From Isoetes taiwanensis (Eukaryota; Streptophyta; Lycopodiopsida; Isoetales; Isoetaceae), in assembly GCA_021234155.1 (NCBI GenBank), contig JAJEKV010000271.1, positions 62,001 to 126,000 of the forward strand: 64,000 nucleotides of DNA, in the 5' to 3' direction. The stretch's first letter is position 1. The number at the start of each line of letters is the position of its first letter. Position numbers and translations under genes: made by a program. This document shows positions 22,797 to 32,560 of this stretch, piece by piece. The notes under the pieces are model-generated. The model saw nothing but the letters and a program-made list of their open reading frames with translations. It did not search any database and was not told where the DNA came from.

Positions 22797-22905
22797 GAAA
22801 CCTCCCCAACTTTGGGTGAAATCTCCCCAATTTTCTCAAATTGAAAACCTTCCCAAGTCGTTCCAAGAAAATTGGGGAGGTTTTCAGGAAAATTAGGGAG
22901 GTTTC
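22797..22905. repeat. Foldback element with nested inverted repeats
   Basis: Outer arms GAAACCTCCC (22797-22806) and GGGAGGTTTC (22896-22905) and inner arms CTCCCCAATTTTCT (22823-22836) and AGAAAATTGGGGAG (22866-22879) are perfect inverted repeats. The segment could form a long hairpin, like a small foldback MITE. Confidence 0.8.
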
Positions 22906-23318
22906 CACAAACTTGGATTACGTCCACAGTTAGTTTAGTTAGTCTGGCATGTTAATTGACATTAGTATTTGCTCTTAAGCAAGGGTAAAATTTTGCTCTT
23001 TAAAGTAAGCAAGACAGGAGACCATACCTAATGGGATAATCTACTTTGCCTCTATAAGCAAGGGCGCTAGATGCCCTTATCTAGTAGAAACATGCGATCA
23101 CTATAAACAGCGATAGCTTCGATTCAATACATGTATAATTGACGCTGAGAAGACATTGGAGCTTGGAAAGTTTGACATGGTAGATGACATTTTGTTGGTT
23201 GAAACCTCTAAAAGTTGGCCGCCATGATCAGGGGCTCCTGTGATACTGGCAACAATGCCCCAGTCTGAAAAAGTTATATTTTCTGGATGAAATGGACCCC
23301 AAGTCTTGCATAGTTCTA
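22906..23318. other. 3' flank of SnRK2 gene
   Basis: The right part (about 23100-23318) is probably the 3' UTR of the minus-strand kinase gene. The 76-codon minus frame at 23101-23331 is out of frame with the kinase end and has no motif. Confidence 0.5.
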
Positions 23319-25284
23319 TCATAAGGCACAAACAAATTCGCCACTGCTGTCAACATCAACATCTGCATCGTTATCCATATAATCTAAATCCAAACCAGCA
23401 TCATCAAGATAATGGCCAAGTCCTGTATTTGCAGGAGGTACCCTAGCTTCTTGAATAATGCGCATTATCTCCTCTAAGTTCTGGGGTGGATGGTTGGGAT
23501 CATCAAGCTCATTACCCATATCAGCACCTTCCTTGAAATCAGCTGGCAAATCCTTCAAAAACCATTCATGCTTCATAATGTCTGGAATGGTGATACGCTG
23601 CAGAGATAAAGAGCAGAGGTTGGCTATCCATCTTCCTTGGCTTACAAAGAGCATGCTGCAAAGCAAAGCAAATGCTTACTCTTGCTGGGTTTGCAACAAA
23701 AATGTGCGAAAGAAGATTCTGTCCTTCAGCAGATATCTGTATGTTGTCTGGAACAGTATATTGCACATTCAATATCCTCTGCATTGCAAGAACATTGATA
23801 TTTAAACTCAGAAAAATATTACTGATTAATCAAAGTTGACAATAATGCTTTTCCTACTTCAATAGTTTTACGAAAATTATTTGGGTCTTTTGGATCTTCA
23901 AATGGGTAAGCTCCTACAAGCATGACGTAGAGAGTGACGCTACAGGACCAAACATCTGCAATCTGTAGAAACTGATCATTTGTATTGACAGGAAAAAGTA
24001 ACTTGTTGGAATGAGAATATCCATAGAAATTCCCCCACATACCTTACCATCATACTCGGTCTTAGATAACACTTCTGGTGCTATGTATGCTGGTGTGCCA
24101 ACTCTTGATTTTGGCTGAGAATGGAGTAGAGACTGCATACAGCAAGCATACATGCACATTATAAACACCAACCATCCAATAATATACTTGCAAAGTAGGA
24201 AGCTGCTTACCTTTGAATAGCCAAAGTCACAAATTTTTAAGCGAGGAACAGGGCTTCCATCTAGCAATGCATTTTCCAACTTCAAATCTCGATGACAGAT
24301 CTCCTGCGGGATCAGAGATTGAATATAAGCATCCTCCATTGAGGCCATGTTGAGAGACACTCACAGCTTCATAGAAGTGGAGGGCGAATGCCATACCATT
24401 GAATGGCAATAGCTGACCCCAGATATCAGTTGTTGAAAGAAAAACCTTGCCTGGTACAAACGGGAAGAACTAGTAAATGTGGAATGGAAATCCATTTGAA
24501 GCCCTTGGAGACACATGAAGACAATCTAAGATACACCATTGAATGAAGGAGATGAACCAGGTAACGCATCCTACAAGCACAGCAATCTTCTATATGAAAG
24601 GCAGGAGAAACCTCATCTTCACTGAAATGCCCCACATTAGAAATTCGTTCGAAAAGCTCACCGCCTGCTGCATATTCCATGACTATGGCTAAGTGGGTTG
24701 GCGTCAACATAACCTGAAGCAGACACACCAATTTCCAGCACATAACATGTTCACAAAACGGACCACAAATTGCACTGAACATAAAACTCAACTACATTTA
24801 TCCTCCATGCTATATTTCCAGGCAAATGCATTTTAAAGATCATTCAACTTGCCTCTTTGAATCTGACAATATTAGGATGATGTAGGGACCGATGGTTAAT
24901 GATCTCCCTTTCCACATTTTCGTCAATCTGCAGCACCCGAGCCGATCCCAGTAAATATTGGCTACAGTCGTGATTGAACGACGGTAAAACTGAACAAAAT
25001 GCGAAGTCCCCAAAAAACAAAACCATGTATTTTTTGTTCAAACACGCCACTGATGGATATGCCACGGATATGCCGTAGTTCAACCCGAGCACATAAATTA
25101 CTCTACGTAAGTTACGAACACACCATAGCAAGTAACGAACCTTTTCGCCCCTTTCTATATACTTCACAGCTACAAGCTCTCTAGTCTTCTTGTCCCGCAT
25201 CAGTCTAGCAACACCAAAATTTCCCGACCCAATATCCTTGACAAGCTCATAACGATCGGTATCGTGCATCCCCGGCACATCCAT
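23319..25284 (-). CDS. SnRK2: SnRK2 subclass III protein kinase (SnRK2.6/OST1-like), 9 exons
   Basis: Nine exons join into 346 residues: 25284-25141, 24927-24853, 24713-24612, 24450-24397, 24303-24211, 24132-24043, 23962-23858, 23778-23680, 23597-23319. The ATG at 25284 begins [20 protein letters not shown]. Visible are the glycine loop GSGNFGVAR, catalytic lysine in [21 protein letters not shown] and the activation loop [16 protein letters not shown]. An SnRK2 box ([15 protein letters not shown]) and an acidic C-terminus ending [12 protein letters not shown], the ABA-box that binds clade A PP2Cs, mark subclass III. These kinases are held off by PP2Cs and activated when ABA-bound PYR/PYL receptors inhibit the phosphatases. 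All introns are phase 0 and GT-AG except intron 2, which uses a GC donor (GAG/GCAAGT). The loop residue after the conserved serine is Arg rather than the usual Thr, and WSCGV reads WSCSV. An ACGTG core lies about 345 bp upstream (25627-25631). No frame break is seen. Confidence 0.95.
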
Positions 25285-26302
25285 AATCGTAACAGAAGAA
25301 TCCAGATCGGTTACCAAAAAAGACCCAAAGTAACACAGACTTAATATCAGATCCACAAACATCCGATTACCATATTTGTTTCCTCGCCACCAGGTTAGGC
25401 CCTCTGCATAAGGCTGTAGAAAAAAGAGAAAGCAAGGCGATTGAATCGCAAGAAGGAACGGATTTGAAGACTGACCAAGTGGGATGCAAGTGACTATTTT
25501 CATGCAAGTGGAGCAGGGCTGGCGTACCTTTTTGGAGTGAGAAATCCCCTGCCCGTAAGAATTCTACGGCGGGAAAAAACATAAAAGCCAAAGAAAAAAA
25601 CAACTGCAAAATGTCTTGTTTTGGTTCACGTCAAGGAAAGTTGGTTTGCATTCCTGTTTGAGAGCCAATGGCTGACTGCCGCGTGGCAACTATTCTATCC
25701 AAGAATGGAATGTAGCTGCACCATTCTGGCATGACCTGTTGTAGCCAGTTCATTGCAGCCGGAAGGGAGCTCATTCAATGGAGCAGCCGGAAGGCAGCCC
25801 ATTCAAGACCAACGGAGCTTTGCTGAAGATGTATTTTCTGGATGCCTCACCGAAGATATCTTTCTCGATGCCTCAGCTTCGACTTCGTGGACGCCATAGC
25901 TTCAGATCTAAAAGAAAACTATATTACTCTGTATGTCTTTCCTTGACGTCGTGGACTCATGGATTCCGGACTGGCAGTACCGCAATGCCTCGCCGATCTG
26001 AATCCATGAGCGCTGATTGCCCACATAACGTAAAAAATGTTTAGTCGCATTCGGCTTTATCCGCCAATTTGCGCCTTGCCATGTGGCGATTTCTTTTGCA
26101 AGAATGTTAACATACCAAAAAGCAGCGGCGTCAAGATTTTACCCCGGCATTGAGCTTTTACCTTGCATTCTAGCCAGCTGGAATGCACCTAACTGTTCTT
26201 CATATTTCAGCAATGGAAATTTACTTGCCATCCCTGGAATGTCAACAGGGCTTCGCGCGCCTAAAGCTGGACGCCCGTATTTAGAGTCCAAGATGCGATA
26301 CA
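25285..26302. other. SnRK2 5' UTR/promoter and non-coding flank
   Basis: 25285 to about 25600 is probably 5' UTR of the minus-strand kinase gene, with CT-rich stretches that could include a 5' UTR intron. An ABRE-like core (minus-strand GACGTG, 25627-25632) and a GCCACGCGG sequence (about 25679-25687) are candidate ABA-response sites. Short frames between 25778 and 26300 show no motif. Confidence 0.45.
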
Positions 26303-26412
26303 AGTGGTATATATTCAGTAAAAAAAGTGGTATATCCGGGCAAAAAAGAGTGGTATATCCGACCCAAAAAATGGTATATCCAGTCAAAACGTGGTATTTC
26401 CAGCAAAAAACC
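26303..26412. repeat. Minisatellite, five units of about 21 bp
   Basis: Five head-to-tail units of the form GTGGTATATCC-N-AAAAAA lie here; the first and last have TATATTC and TATTTCC variants. The spacing is even, about 20-23 bp. The frame through it is repetitive (WYI..K, VYP..K) and not a gene. Confidence 0.85.
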
Positions 26413-26642
26413 AGGCGCAAAATTGTGTGTATGGAACCAAGATCTTTGGTCGTCATTCTTGCAGCTCTATGGACAGCTTGAACTGCTTCAAAAGCCCTTC
26501 CGATCCCTTTCCCTGCCTCTCTAACATTAGATTGATGAAGAGAGGAAGAATTTGAGCTTAGATAGAGCCGAATCGATCAAAAATGGCCAAGAACAGTTGG
26601 TTATGGGCTTGAAACTGCGAAGTCCACCTTATCGAAGCCGAC

Positions 26643-26951
26643 ATGCGAGCTCACCCGGACCGGTATCATGCAGAGATTGCATGGCGAACTCAAGTGCGCC
26701 AGGACAGGGAGGCCCTGGATGCTGAGAGAGAGCGTATCCGTAGAGCAAAGGAAGTTGCCCAAACACAGCGGAGCGCAGATCAAAATGTTGTTCAGGAGGG
26801 AGATCAACATGTTGTTCAGGAGACAGAGGAAAGATGGGGTAACAGGAAGAGGAAGCTTACAAAACCAACAAGGGGAGGCGTCCGTTACAAGACCCGACTG
26901 CAGAAGGATGCTACGATCGGCAAGACCACCTCAGCACAACGTCGGGAACGG
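26643..26951 (+). CDS. Charged ORF upstream of histone-like pseudogene, unknown
   Basis: An ATG-started frame of about 100 codons reads a highly charged, coiled-coil-like sequence (REALDAERERIRRAKEVAQ), with a short internal repeat (QNVVQEGD and QHVVQETE). It is in frame with the ATG at 26952 that begins the histone-like segment, then runs out in the wrong frame to about 27083. I do not recognise it. It may be the captured 5' part of the retroposed transcript or unrelated. Confidence 0.3.
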
Positions 26952-27343
26952 ATGGTACAAAAGGCAAAACACCCTCGACTGGTGGCAAGACCCTACCATT
27001 GCCCAACCCACCTGCCAAGCCGAGAAAACCCCATGAGGGTTGACTCGGTGGTGCACAAGAGGCCCTGCGCGCGAGATACGTAAGTATCAGAAGACTACTG
27101 AGCCCTTGATACGCCGACTATCCTTTCAGCGTCTTGTCCGCGAAATTGCCCAAGATTTCAAGACCGACCTGAGGTTTCAGGCTTTTGCTTTACTCTATGT
27201 AGTTATTCAGGGGAAGAAGCTTTGAAGCCTACCTTATTGAAATTTTGAGTGATGCCAACTTGTGCGTTATTCATGCTAAAAGAGTCACTATCATGCCCAA
27301 AGATATTCAGGTGGCGCGAAGAATCCGAGGGGAATTCCACTAG
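26952..27343 (+). pseudogene. Histone H3-family (possibly CENH3-like) retropseudogene
   Basis: Conceptual pieces in all three frames align along histone H3 without introns. A degraded start lies at 26952, then the tail piece TPSTGGKTLPLPNPPAKPRKPH (27036 end), then [35 protein letters not shown] (to about 27190) and, after another shift, [20 protein letters not shown] and [17 protein letters not shown] to a TAG at 27341. At least four frame breaks occur (near 26960, 27036, 27068 and 27215). The tail and the [10 protein letters not shown] loop depart from canonical H3 in the regions where CENH3 variants differ, while the C-terminal half is canonical-like. A functional nucleosomal protein is not possible from this copy as written. 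Lack of introns suggests retroposition; no poly(A) tract or target duplication was identified. Confidence 0.72.
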
Positions 27344-27611
27344 CTGTCGAAGAGTTCTTTTTTTTTTTCATTGTATAAATTTTGTGTGATATATTTATGT
27401 AAATATCTTTTTATTGCAAACTATAGAATCAAATTGTGTATTCCGATGACTTTTTGTATGTATATAAATGTAAATTATTAAATAAATAATATTTTTTTTG
27501 TGACCTAGGGAAACGTGCCAAAAAGATATAAAGTCATTTTTTGGACATTAGGGTTTCATTTCTTTCCTTGCCTTCAGCGCCTTCCTCCTCCTCCCTTGTT
27601 CCTTCTTCGTC
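27344..27611. other. AT-rich leader before ORF cluster
   Basis: AT-rich DNA, then ATTAGGGTTTCAT at about 27547-27559, which contains a telo-box-like TTAGGGTTT often seen near plant transcription starts, then CT-rich leader up to the ATG at 27612. It could be a promoter/5' UTR or the end of an LTR; no TG/CA boundary was identified. Confidence 0.35.
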
Positions 27612-28962
27612 ATGGACCGCCCGACTCTACAACAGTGGTACCTGGATGGTCAGCATTGGGACCCTGCAGTTCCCTTTGACAGCAAGTGGAATCATCCACA
27701 ACATGCAAGCCCATCCTGACTACGCAAGTTTTCTTCAGTTCTTCTACGAAGAGATTGTGCCTGCTTGTGTCTTCAACGAAGCAGATTCCCAGCTATACCT
27801 CGACTTCAACACCTTGGTGGAGATGTTGGGAGATGATGATCACGCACATAATGTTCTTAGGGGCATTAGGAGAAGAGGGACCGACCTTCCTATTGTCACC
27901 ATAGATCGCGAGCTTTGTTTTGAAGCCCGTTTTGCTCTAGCAATAGTTATGGATCAGTACATAGAAGATGAACAGATACCTGCAGAGCAGTCTACCACGC
28001 CAATACCCCCTGACCCAGAGGACGATGAAGTCGTCGACGAGCAGGATTTTGTAAGATGGAAGCAACTCGCTACGGAGGCACCGGCTGGTCGTGATAAAGC
28101 CCTGAAGCTTGAAGGGCTAGATCTTCTTCCCACGATACTCTTGAATAACCAAAAGTACCTCATTTTGGAAGATATCATGTGGGCTTACCATGTCATTGCT
28201 GACATGCGCGGCCGGCGAAAGCTTGAAGTCCTTTATGACCTTGCAGAGTTCTGCCAGGATGACTTCGTCGACTTCACAACGCCTGTTGTGCATCCGCCAC
28301 AAGTCCAGGAATTATTTACATTCCGGCCAGAGGAGATAGAGCCCGTTGAGACCCTCTTGTCTCTCCGGCAGTTCCTATTGACCGACGATCCACAGCCTCC
28401 TGCGGAGCAGTTTGCGGCTATCATGCGACCTCCTCCTACAAGTCAGCCATTGGAGATCACTATGGCAGAGGTGGATCAGGGTGAAGAAGACCTTCTTCGG
28501 GATGATAAAGAAGAAGCGGAGCAGGAGAGGATACCTATCAACTTGGAAAAGGAAGCAGAAACCTCCAGGGATCCACGGATTAAGGCAATGGGCAATTAGT
28601 TGACCCGATTTTTCCTTTCTGCCTTCCGACAAGGTGAGGTCCTTTTCTTCTCCAAGTATTTGGGGCCTCCATCTGAAGCATCTTGGTGGGCACTCCGTGC
28701 ATTATCCACCTTGGCGGGCCATAAGAAGATTGATTATCATGCCACTACTATCACTTTGGTCCGACGAGATCTTGCTATTGTGGCATTGGGGGACGTGGCG
28801 GGCTGCGCTAATATGCGTCTCCTTGTTGCAGCACCTTTGGCCACTTGCCTACCACCAGATGCAGCAGCTCGAGCCGCCCTCTCTGCTAGTCCCAGCACCA
28901 CCTTAATGCGCTACCGGCCGCCTCCTCAGCCTATGGAGGAAGATGAGGGACCTAGTTCTTAA
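27612..28962 (+). CDS. ORF A of gag-associated cluster, unknown function, disrupted
   Basis: The ATG at 27612 starts MDRPTLQQWYLDGQHWDP and runs to about 27716. The longer frame then continues from about 27703 (MQAHPDYASFLQFFYEEIVP) after a frameshift and stops at a TAG at 28597. The same frame stays open afterwards to 28962, ending MEEDEGPSS. The product would be an acidic protein of about 440 residues with Asp/Glu/Pro-rich linkers and hydrophobic helical blocks (LLPTILLNNQKYLILEDIMW). I recognise no domain. Its place upstream of a Ty3-type gag suggests an extra ORF of a retrotransposon, as seen in some plant Ty3 lineages, but a host gene is not excluded. The frameshift and in-frame TAG suggest decay. 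Confidence 0.45.
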
Positions 28963-29167
28963 ATATGCTTTGATGATTATAGATCTTTGTATTGCCTATC
29001 AATGTAATTTTTGATTGGCATTTCCAATGAGCCATCACATAATATATATATATGTACTATTTTCTTATGTTTCATTGCAGTGTTGATTGAATACAATTAA
29101 ATTGTCTTTTTCCTACAATACTTGTCTTTCTCTTTTAGAGTTTGAAGTATAAGGAATCATTCAGTTA
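28963..29167. other. Spacer between ORF A and ORF B
   Basis: AT-rich, with an (AT)n run near 29042-29052, and looking like a 3' UTR/intron. A CTTACAG acceptor-like site at 29189-29195 precedes ORF B, so ORF B may be a downstream exon. Confidence 0.4.
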
Positions 29168-29656
29168 TTGTACATTCATTCGTGCCGTCTTACAGACGAT
29201 GAAGTGGAAGAGAACGAAGACGAAATACCTGAAGAACTACGACAAGAGGACAAGCCACCACCCGAGCAGGGCTATGAAGAAGAGGATGGAGAGTATGAAA
29301 AGGATGATGATGGCTATGAGGAAGACGAACCAGAGGATGAAGGCGAGCCCTATGACCCCATTAAGGGTTTTGAAATTGTTAATATCCTTCGTGAGCACGC
29401 CTTCGAGCATCTCATGGACCCTCCGCCGCAGACGTGGAACTATTGGGATATGACGAAACGGGAAGCCTTTGCAGATGCAAATGATCATCTCTGGCAGATC
29501 TTCTATGCACTTCGGGACCTCTTCAACTTGCTGATCATTAGCCCTACTTTGGATTACCAATATGAGATCATTGTGCGGGCTCAGATAAAGTCGTCGAGGC
29601 GGTCTTGCGGCGAGAGTATTCGTTACTCCATTCTGTACCCCTTCACGCAGCCCTAG
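29168..29656 (+). CDS. ORF B of gag-associated cluster, unknown
   Basis: The frame is open from 29168 without an early ATG; an acceptor-like TTACAG ends at 29195, so the exon may start at 29196. It encodes a very acidic segment (EEEDGEYEKDDDGYEEDEPE), then PIKGFEIVNILREHAFEHL and WNYWDMTKREAFADANDHLW, ending at a TAG. I do not recognise it. It is followed by UTR-like DNA with an AATAAAA signal at about 29809. Confidence 0.4.
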   Translation: MYIHSCRLTDDEVEENEDEIPEELRQEDKPPPEQGYEEEDGEYEKDDDGYEEDEPEDEGEPYDPIKGFEIVNILREHAFEHLMDPPPQTWNYWDMTKREAFADANDHLWQIFYALRDLFNLLIISPTLDYQYEIIVRAQIKSSRRSCGESIRYSILYPFTQP

Positions 29657-29922
29657 GCCTGATCTCCACAGTCTTTTCTTGTCTATGTGTGCTTCTAATT
29701 AGATTGTTTGTACATAACTCTCAAGTTTTGTCATGTACACCTGCAAGTTGTGTTGTAACCATCTTTTACTGTAACACTCCTTTGATGTAACTATGACCTT
29801 GTCTTCGTAATAAAACTGTTTTCTTTAATTCTGTTTTGTTGCGCTGTTATGGTTATTGGCTGTCTACTTCTTGTTATCACAAGTGGGATGAATTTGCTTA
29901 TCTTTCTCCTCTTCCTGTTTAG
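29657..29922. other. Spacer between ORF B and gag
   Basis: T-rich, with an AATAAAACTG stretch near 29809 resembling a plant poly(A) signal, and a TTTCTC..CCTGTTTAG acceptor-like end at 29922. No ORF. Confidence 0.4.
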
Positions 29923-31125
29923 ACGGTGCACGCCCATGGGCGACACCCGTTCAACCGGGTCGTCTTACCCCGGAACAGGTTCTTATGATTATGAAACGCC
30001 AACTCACCGAGCTCCAAGCCTATGTGTTGAACACAAACCTCCGCAGGTTCGCACCTGAAAATGGACCGGAGTTACCGCCATTACCGCCGAGTCCACCACC
30101 CGAGCAACCACCCAGACCGGCAAAGACCAGGCTGCGCGTCGGAAAGAGACACCATGCTAAGCGACAAAGAAGCTCTTCTAGCGAGAGTGCCACGTCTTCA
30201 CAGACCAACACCTCTGAATCTTCGGAGTCATCCGTCTCGTCAGGTCACCATGCCAAGAAGGATAAGGAATATTGCAAGACCGTGGACACAACCATTACAA
30301 GCATATGGAAGAACAGGAAGTTAGCCCAGTTTGATGGGAAATCCAGGGGAGGTCTTAATGCGGAATCTTGGTTAGGCGAGATGAAGGAATTTGGAAAATC
30401 ATATGGTATGACCGAGAAGGATACGGGGGAAGGTTGCCACCACCAACCTCTCACAGTGCGGCTAGGATTTGGTGGAAAGATTATGCTAGAGCTAAACATC
30501 TAGACGAAGGAGCGCATGCAAGTTTAAGAAGTTTGCAAAGGCTTTTAAGTCGCACTATGTGCCCCGTGCACACAAGTGCCAACAGATACAGACTTTCTAC
30601 AGGTTGGAGCAAAAGAGTATGTCAGTTCAAGCCTATACTGACGAATTCATGCGCTTGAGGCTTTATGTACCGGGTATGAATGAGAAGAGGGCAGTGGAAG
30701 GTTATATTGAAGGGTTGGCACCATCAATTAAAAGAATGGTTAAAGCTATAGACCCGAAATCTGTTGCAGAGGCCGAGGCTAAGGCATTAAGCCTCGAGGA
30801 GGACATACCAAAGAACCAGTATCAGTGGCCCGCCTCCTATTCTCAGCCTCGCCCTTACACAGCGTATAAGCCTCGTTCTCCAAGTCCTGGACCCCCTCAG
30901 CAAAATTCAAATGGGCGACAGGATAAGAAAGTCACCTTCAACGTGCCCGACAAGCCCAATCATATGGGTAGCTCAATTCGGGAATTAAACCAGTGCAAAT
31001 CAGTCAGAGGCCAATCAATCAGGAGTAGACCAGTCACTTATTGCAAAGCAGTTAGGGTAAATCATGCTCTGAATCAGTTCGTCTATTGCAAATCAGTCAG
31101 GTCTAGGCTAATGCAAATTAGTTAA
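29923..31125 (+). pseudogene. Ty3-type gag (Retrotrans_gag), frameshifted
   Basis: The frame reads TPEQVLMIMKRQLTELQ (ATG at 29985), then a Pro/Ser-rich linker (PPLPPSPPPEQPPRPAK), then FDGKSRGGLNAESWLGEM. It shifts frame near 30425 (PPPTSHSAARIWWKDYAR) and again near 30515 (HYVPRAHKCQQIQTF), and continues FYRLEQKSMSVQAYTDEFMR, then VEGYIEGLAPSIKRMVKAID and AEAEAKALSLEED. This is the capsid signature of plant Ty3/gypsy Gag. No CCHC knuckle, protease or polymerase follows; the coding sequence fades into a palindrome-rich array. It is thus a non-autonomous or truncated element. The two frameshifts may be decay or sequence error. Confidence 0.78.
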
Positions 31126-31790
31126 AGGCATATCAATCAGGGGCAAATCCATCATTTTTGTTGCAACGCAGTAAGTTGCAAATCACGCTTAGTGTGATTT
31201 AAATCTATGCAAATCAGTCAGAGGCAAATCAATGGCTTGTTGCAAAGTAGTCAGGGCAAAACACACCCAATATGCTTTGAATCAGTTCCTCTATTACAAA
31301 TCAATCAGGTCCAAATCATGCGGAACATGATTTAGGCCATTGCAAATCAGTTAAAGGCATATCAATCAAGGTCAAATCCGTCATTTGTAACAGTAAGTTG
31401 CAAATCACGCTAAGCGTGATTTAGATCTAAGCAAATCAGTTCCTCTATTGCAAAGCAGTCGGGTTCTCAAATCATGTTGAGCGTGGTTTAGGCTAGTGCA
31501 ATCAGTCAAGGGCAAATCAATCATTTCTTGCAAAACAATCAGTTGCAAATCACGCTCAATGTGATTTAGATCTATGCAAAACTTCCTTCAATGCAAAGCA
31601 ATGAGATGCAATTCATACTAGGCATAATTTAGGCCAGTGCAAATTAGTTAGAGCAAAGCAATTATGGGCAAATCAGCTTTTTCTTGCAAAGCAGTAAGAT
31701 AATCAGGTAACCATGCTCAGGAATGAGTGAGGTCATTGCAAGTAAGTGAAGTGTCAATCAGTCACATTCCTCCCTTCTGCAAAGCCACAC
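31000..31790. repeat. Degenerate tandem array with spaced palindromes
   Basis: The sequence is built from GCAAATCAGTCA, GGCAAATCAATC and TTGCAAAGCAGTC blocks. Between them are palindromes: 31180-31200, 31313-31333, 31402-31422, 31469-31489, 31547-31567 and 31610-31630. The copy at 31402 is perfect (AAATCACGCT, A, AGCGTGATTT). Spacing after the first is 63-89 bp. All are 21 bp long. It follows gag directly. Confidence 0.85.
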
Positions 31791-32486
31791 TCTGCATGGT
31801 TTAGGATGGTTATTTGTGCATGTATTGTCATATGATCTTCTCTTGGTAAATCCAAAATCTCCTCTTGATAAATCCAAATTAAGAGATAATTTTCTTGTGT
31901 ATTTTGAACAAAATATAAGTAAATATAGATGGAGCTTGTAGTTTGTCTGTATAACTAAGATGTAAGGAGTTCCACAAGACAATATGGTCTAAAAATAAGC
32001 ATTAAGTGGCATGATTTAGAACATACATAATTCTTTTTCTATTTGCATCAATGCAGTCAATTTCACCATGGTTTTTCAATAAAGTGAAAACAACAAGATA
32101 AAGATACCTTTACTACCACATTTTGCACATTAAAAAATGGTACCACAGCAACATATGCCCTAAATATGCAGCAAACTGGCTTGATTTTGGAATAGATGTA
32201 ATTCCAAAATAAATAAATTATAGTTTCTAGATTTAATATGCTTCACATAAGAGAAGATGGCTATATGAATATACTGCTTGAATGCCTAGGCTACAAACAA
32301 GTTTAAAGTTATACATTATACAATTGTAACATGTTTGCTATATCAACATGCCTTCTTGCCACATTATGGCATGTTTTAATATAGAACAATTTCATTCAGA
32401 CATCTATGATGTACTAATTTCCAATACTAAACCCATCAGTTCTAACATCCCTACAAAATCAATGATGGTCTGCGTCTTATGTATCA
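31791..32486. other. AT-rich non-coding stretch
   Basis: No long frame and no recognised element; AT-rich plant-like DNA. Confidence 0.55.
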
Positions 32487-32560
32487 TAGTCGTGGTCTAG
32501 TGGTTAGACCTTGAGGTTAGGATGTTCTCTTCAGGGTTCAAACTCCACTGATTAGCTATA
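32487..32560 (+). repeat. tRNA-derived SINE head
   Basis: A-box-like GTGGTCTAGTGGTTAGAC (from 32493) and B-box-like GGTTCAAACTCC (32535-32546) have the spacing of an internal RNA polymerase III promoter. The rest does not fold as a clean tRNA, so I read it as a tRNA-related SINE 5' region. The 3' end was not defined. Confidence 0.55.

Noticed and set aside
31000-31790. CRISPR-like array
   Set aside because: Repeats are degenerate and overlapping with variable spacing, no unique spacers, and the context is a plant retrotransposon.
32487-32560. Functional tRNA gene
   Set aside because: A- and B-boxes are present but arms do not pair well enough; a SINE head is more likely.
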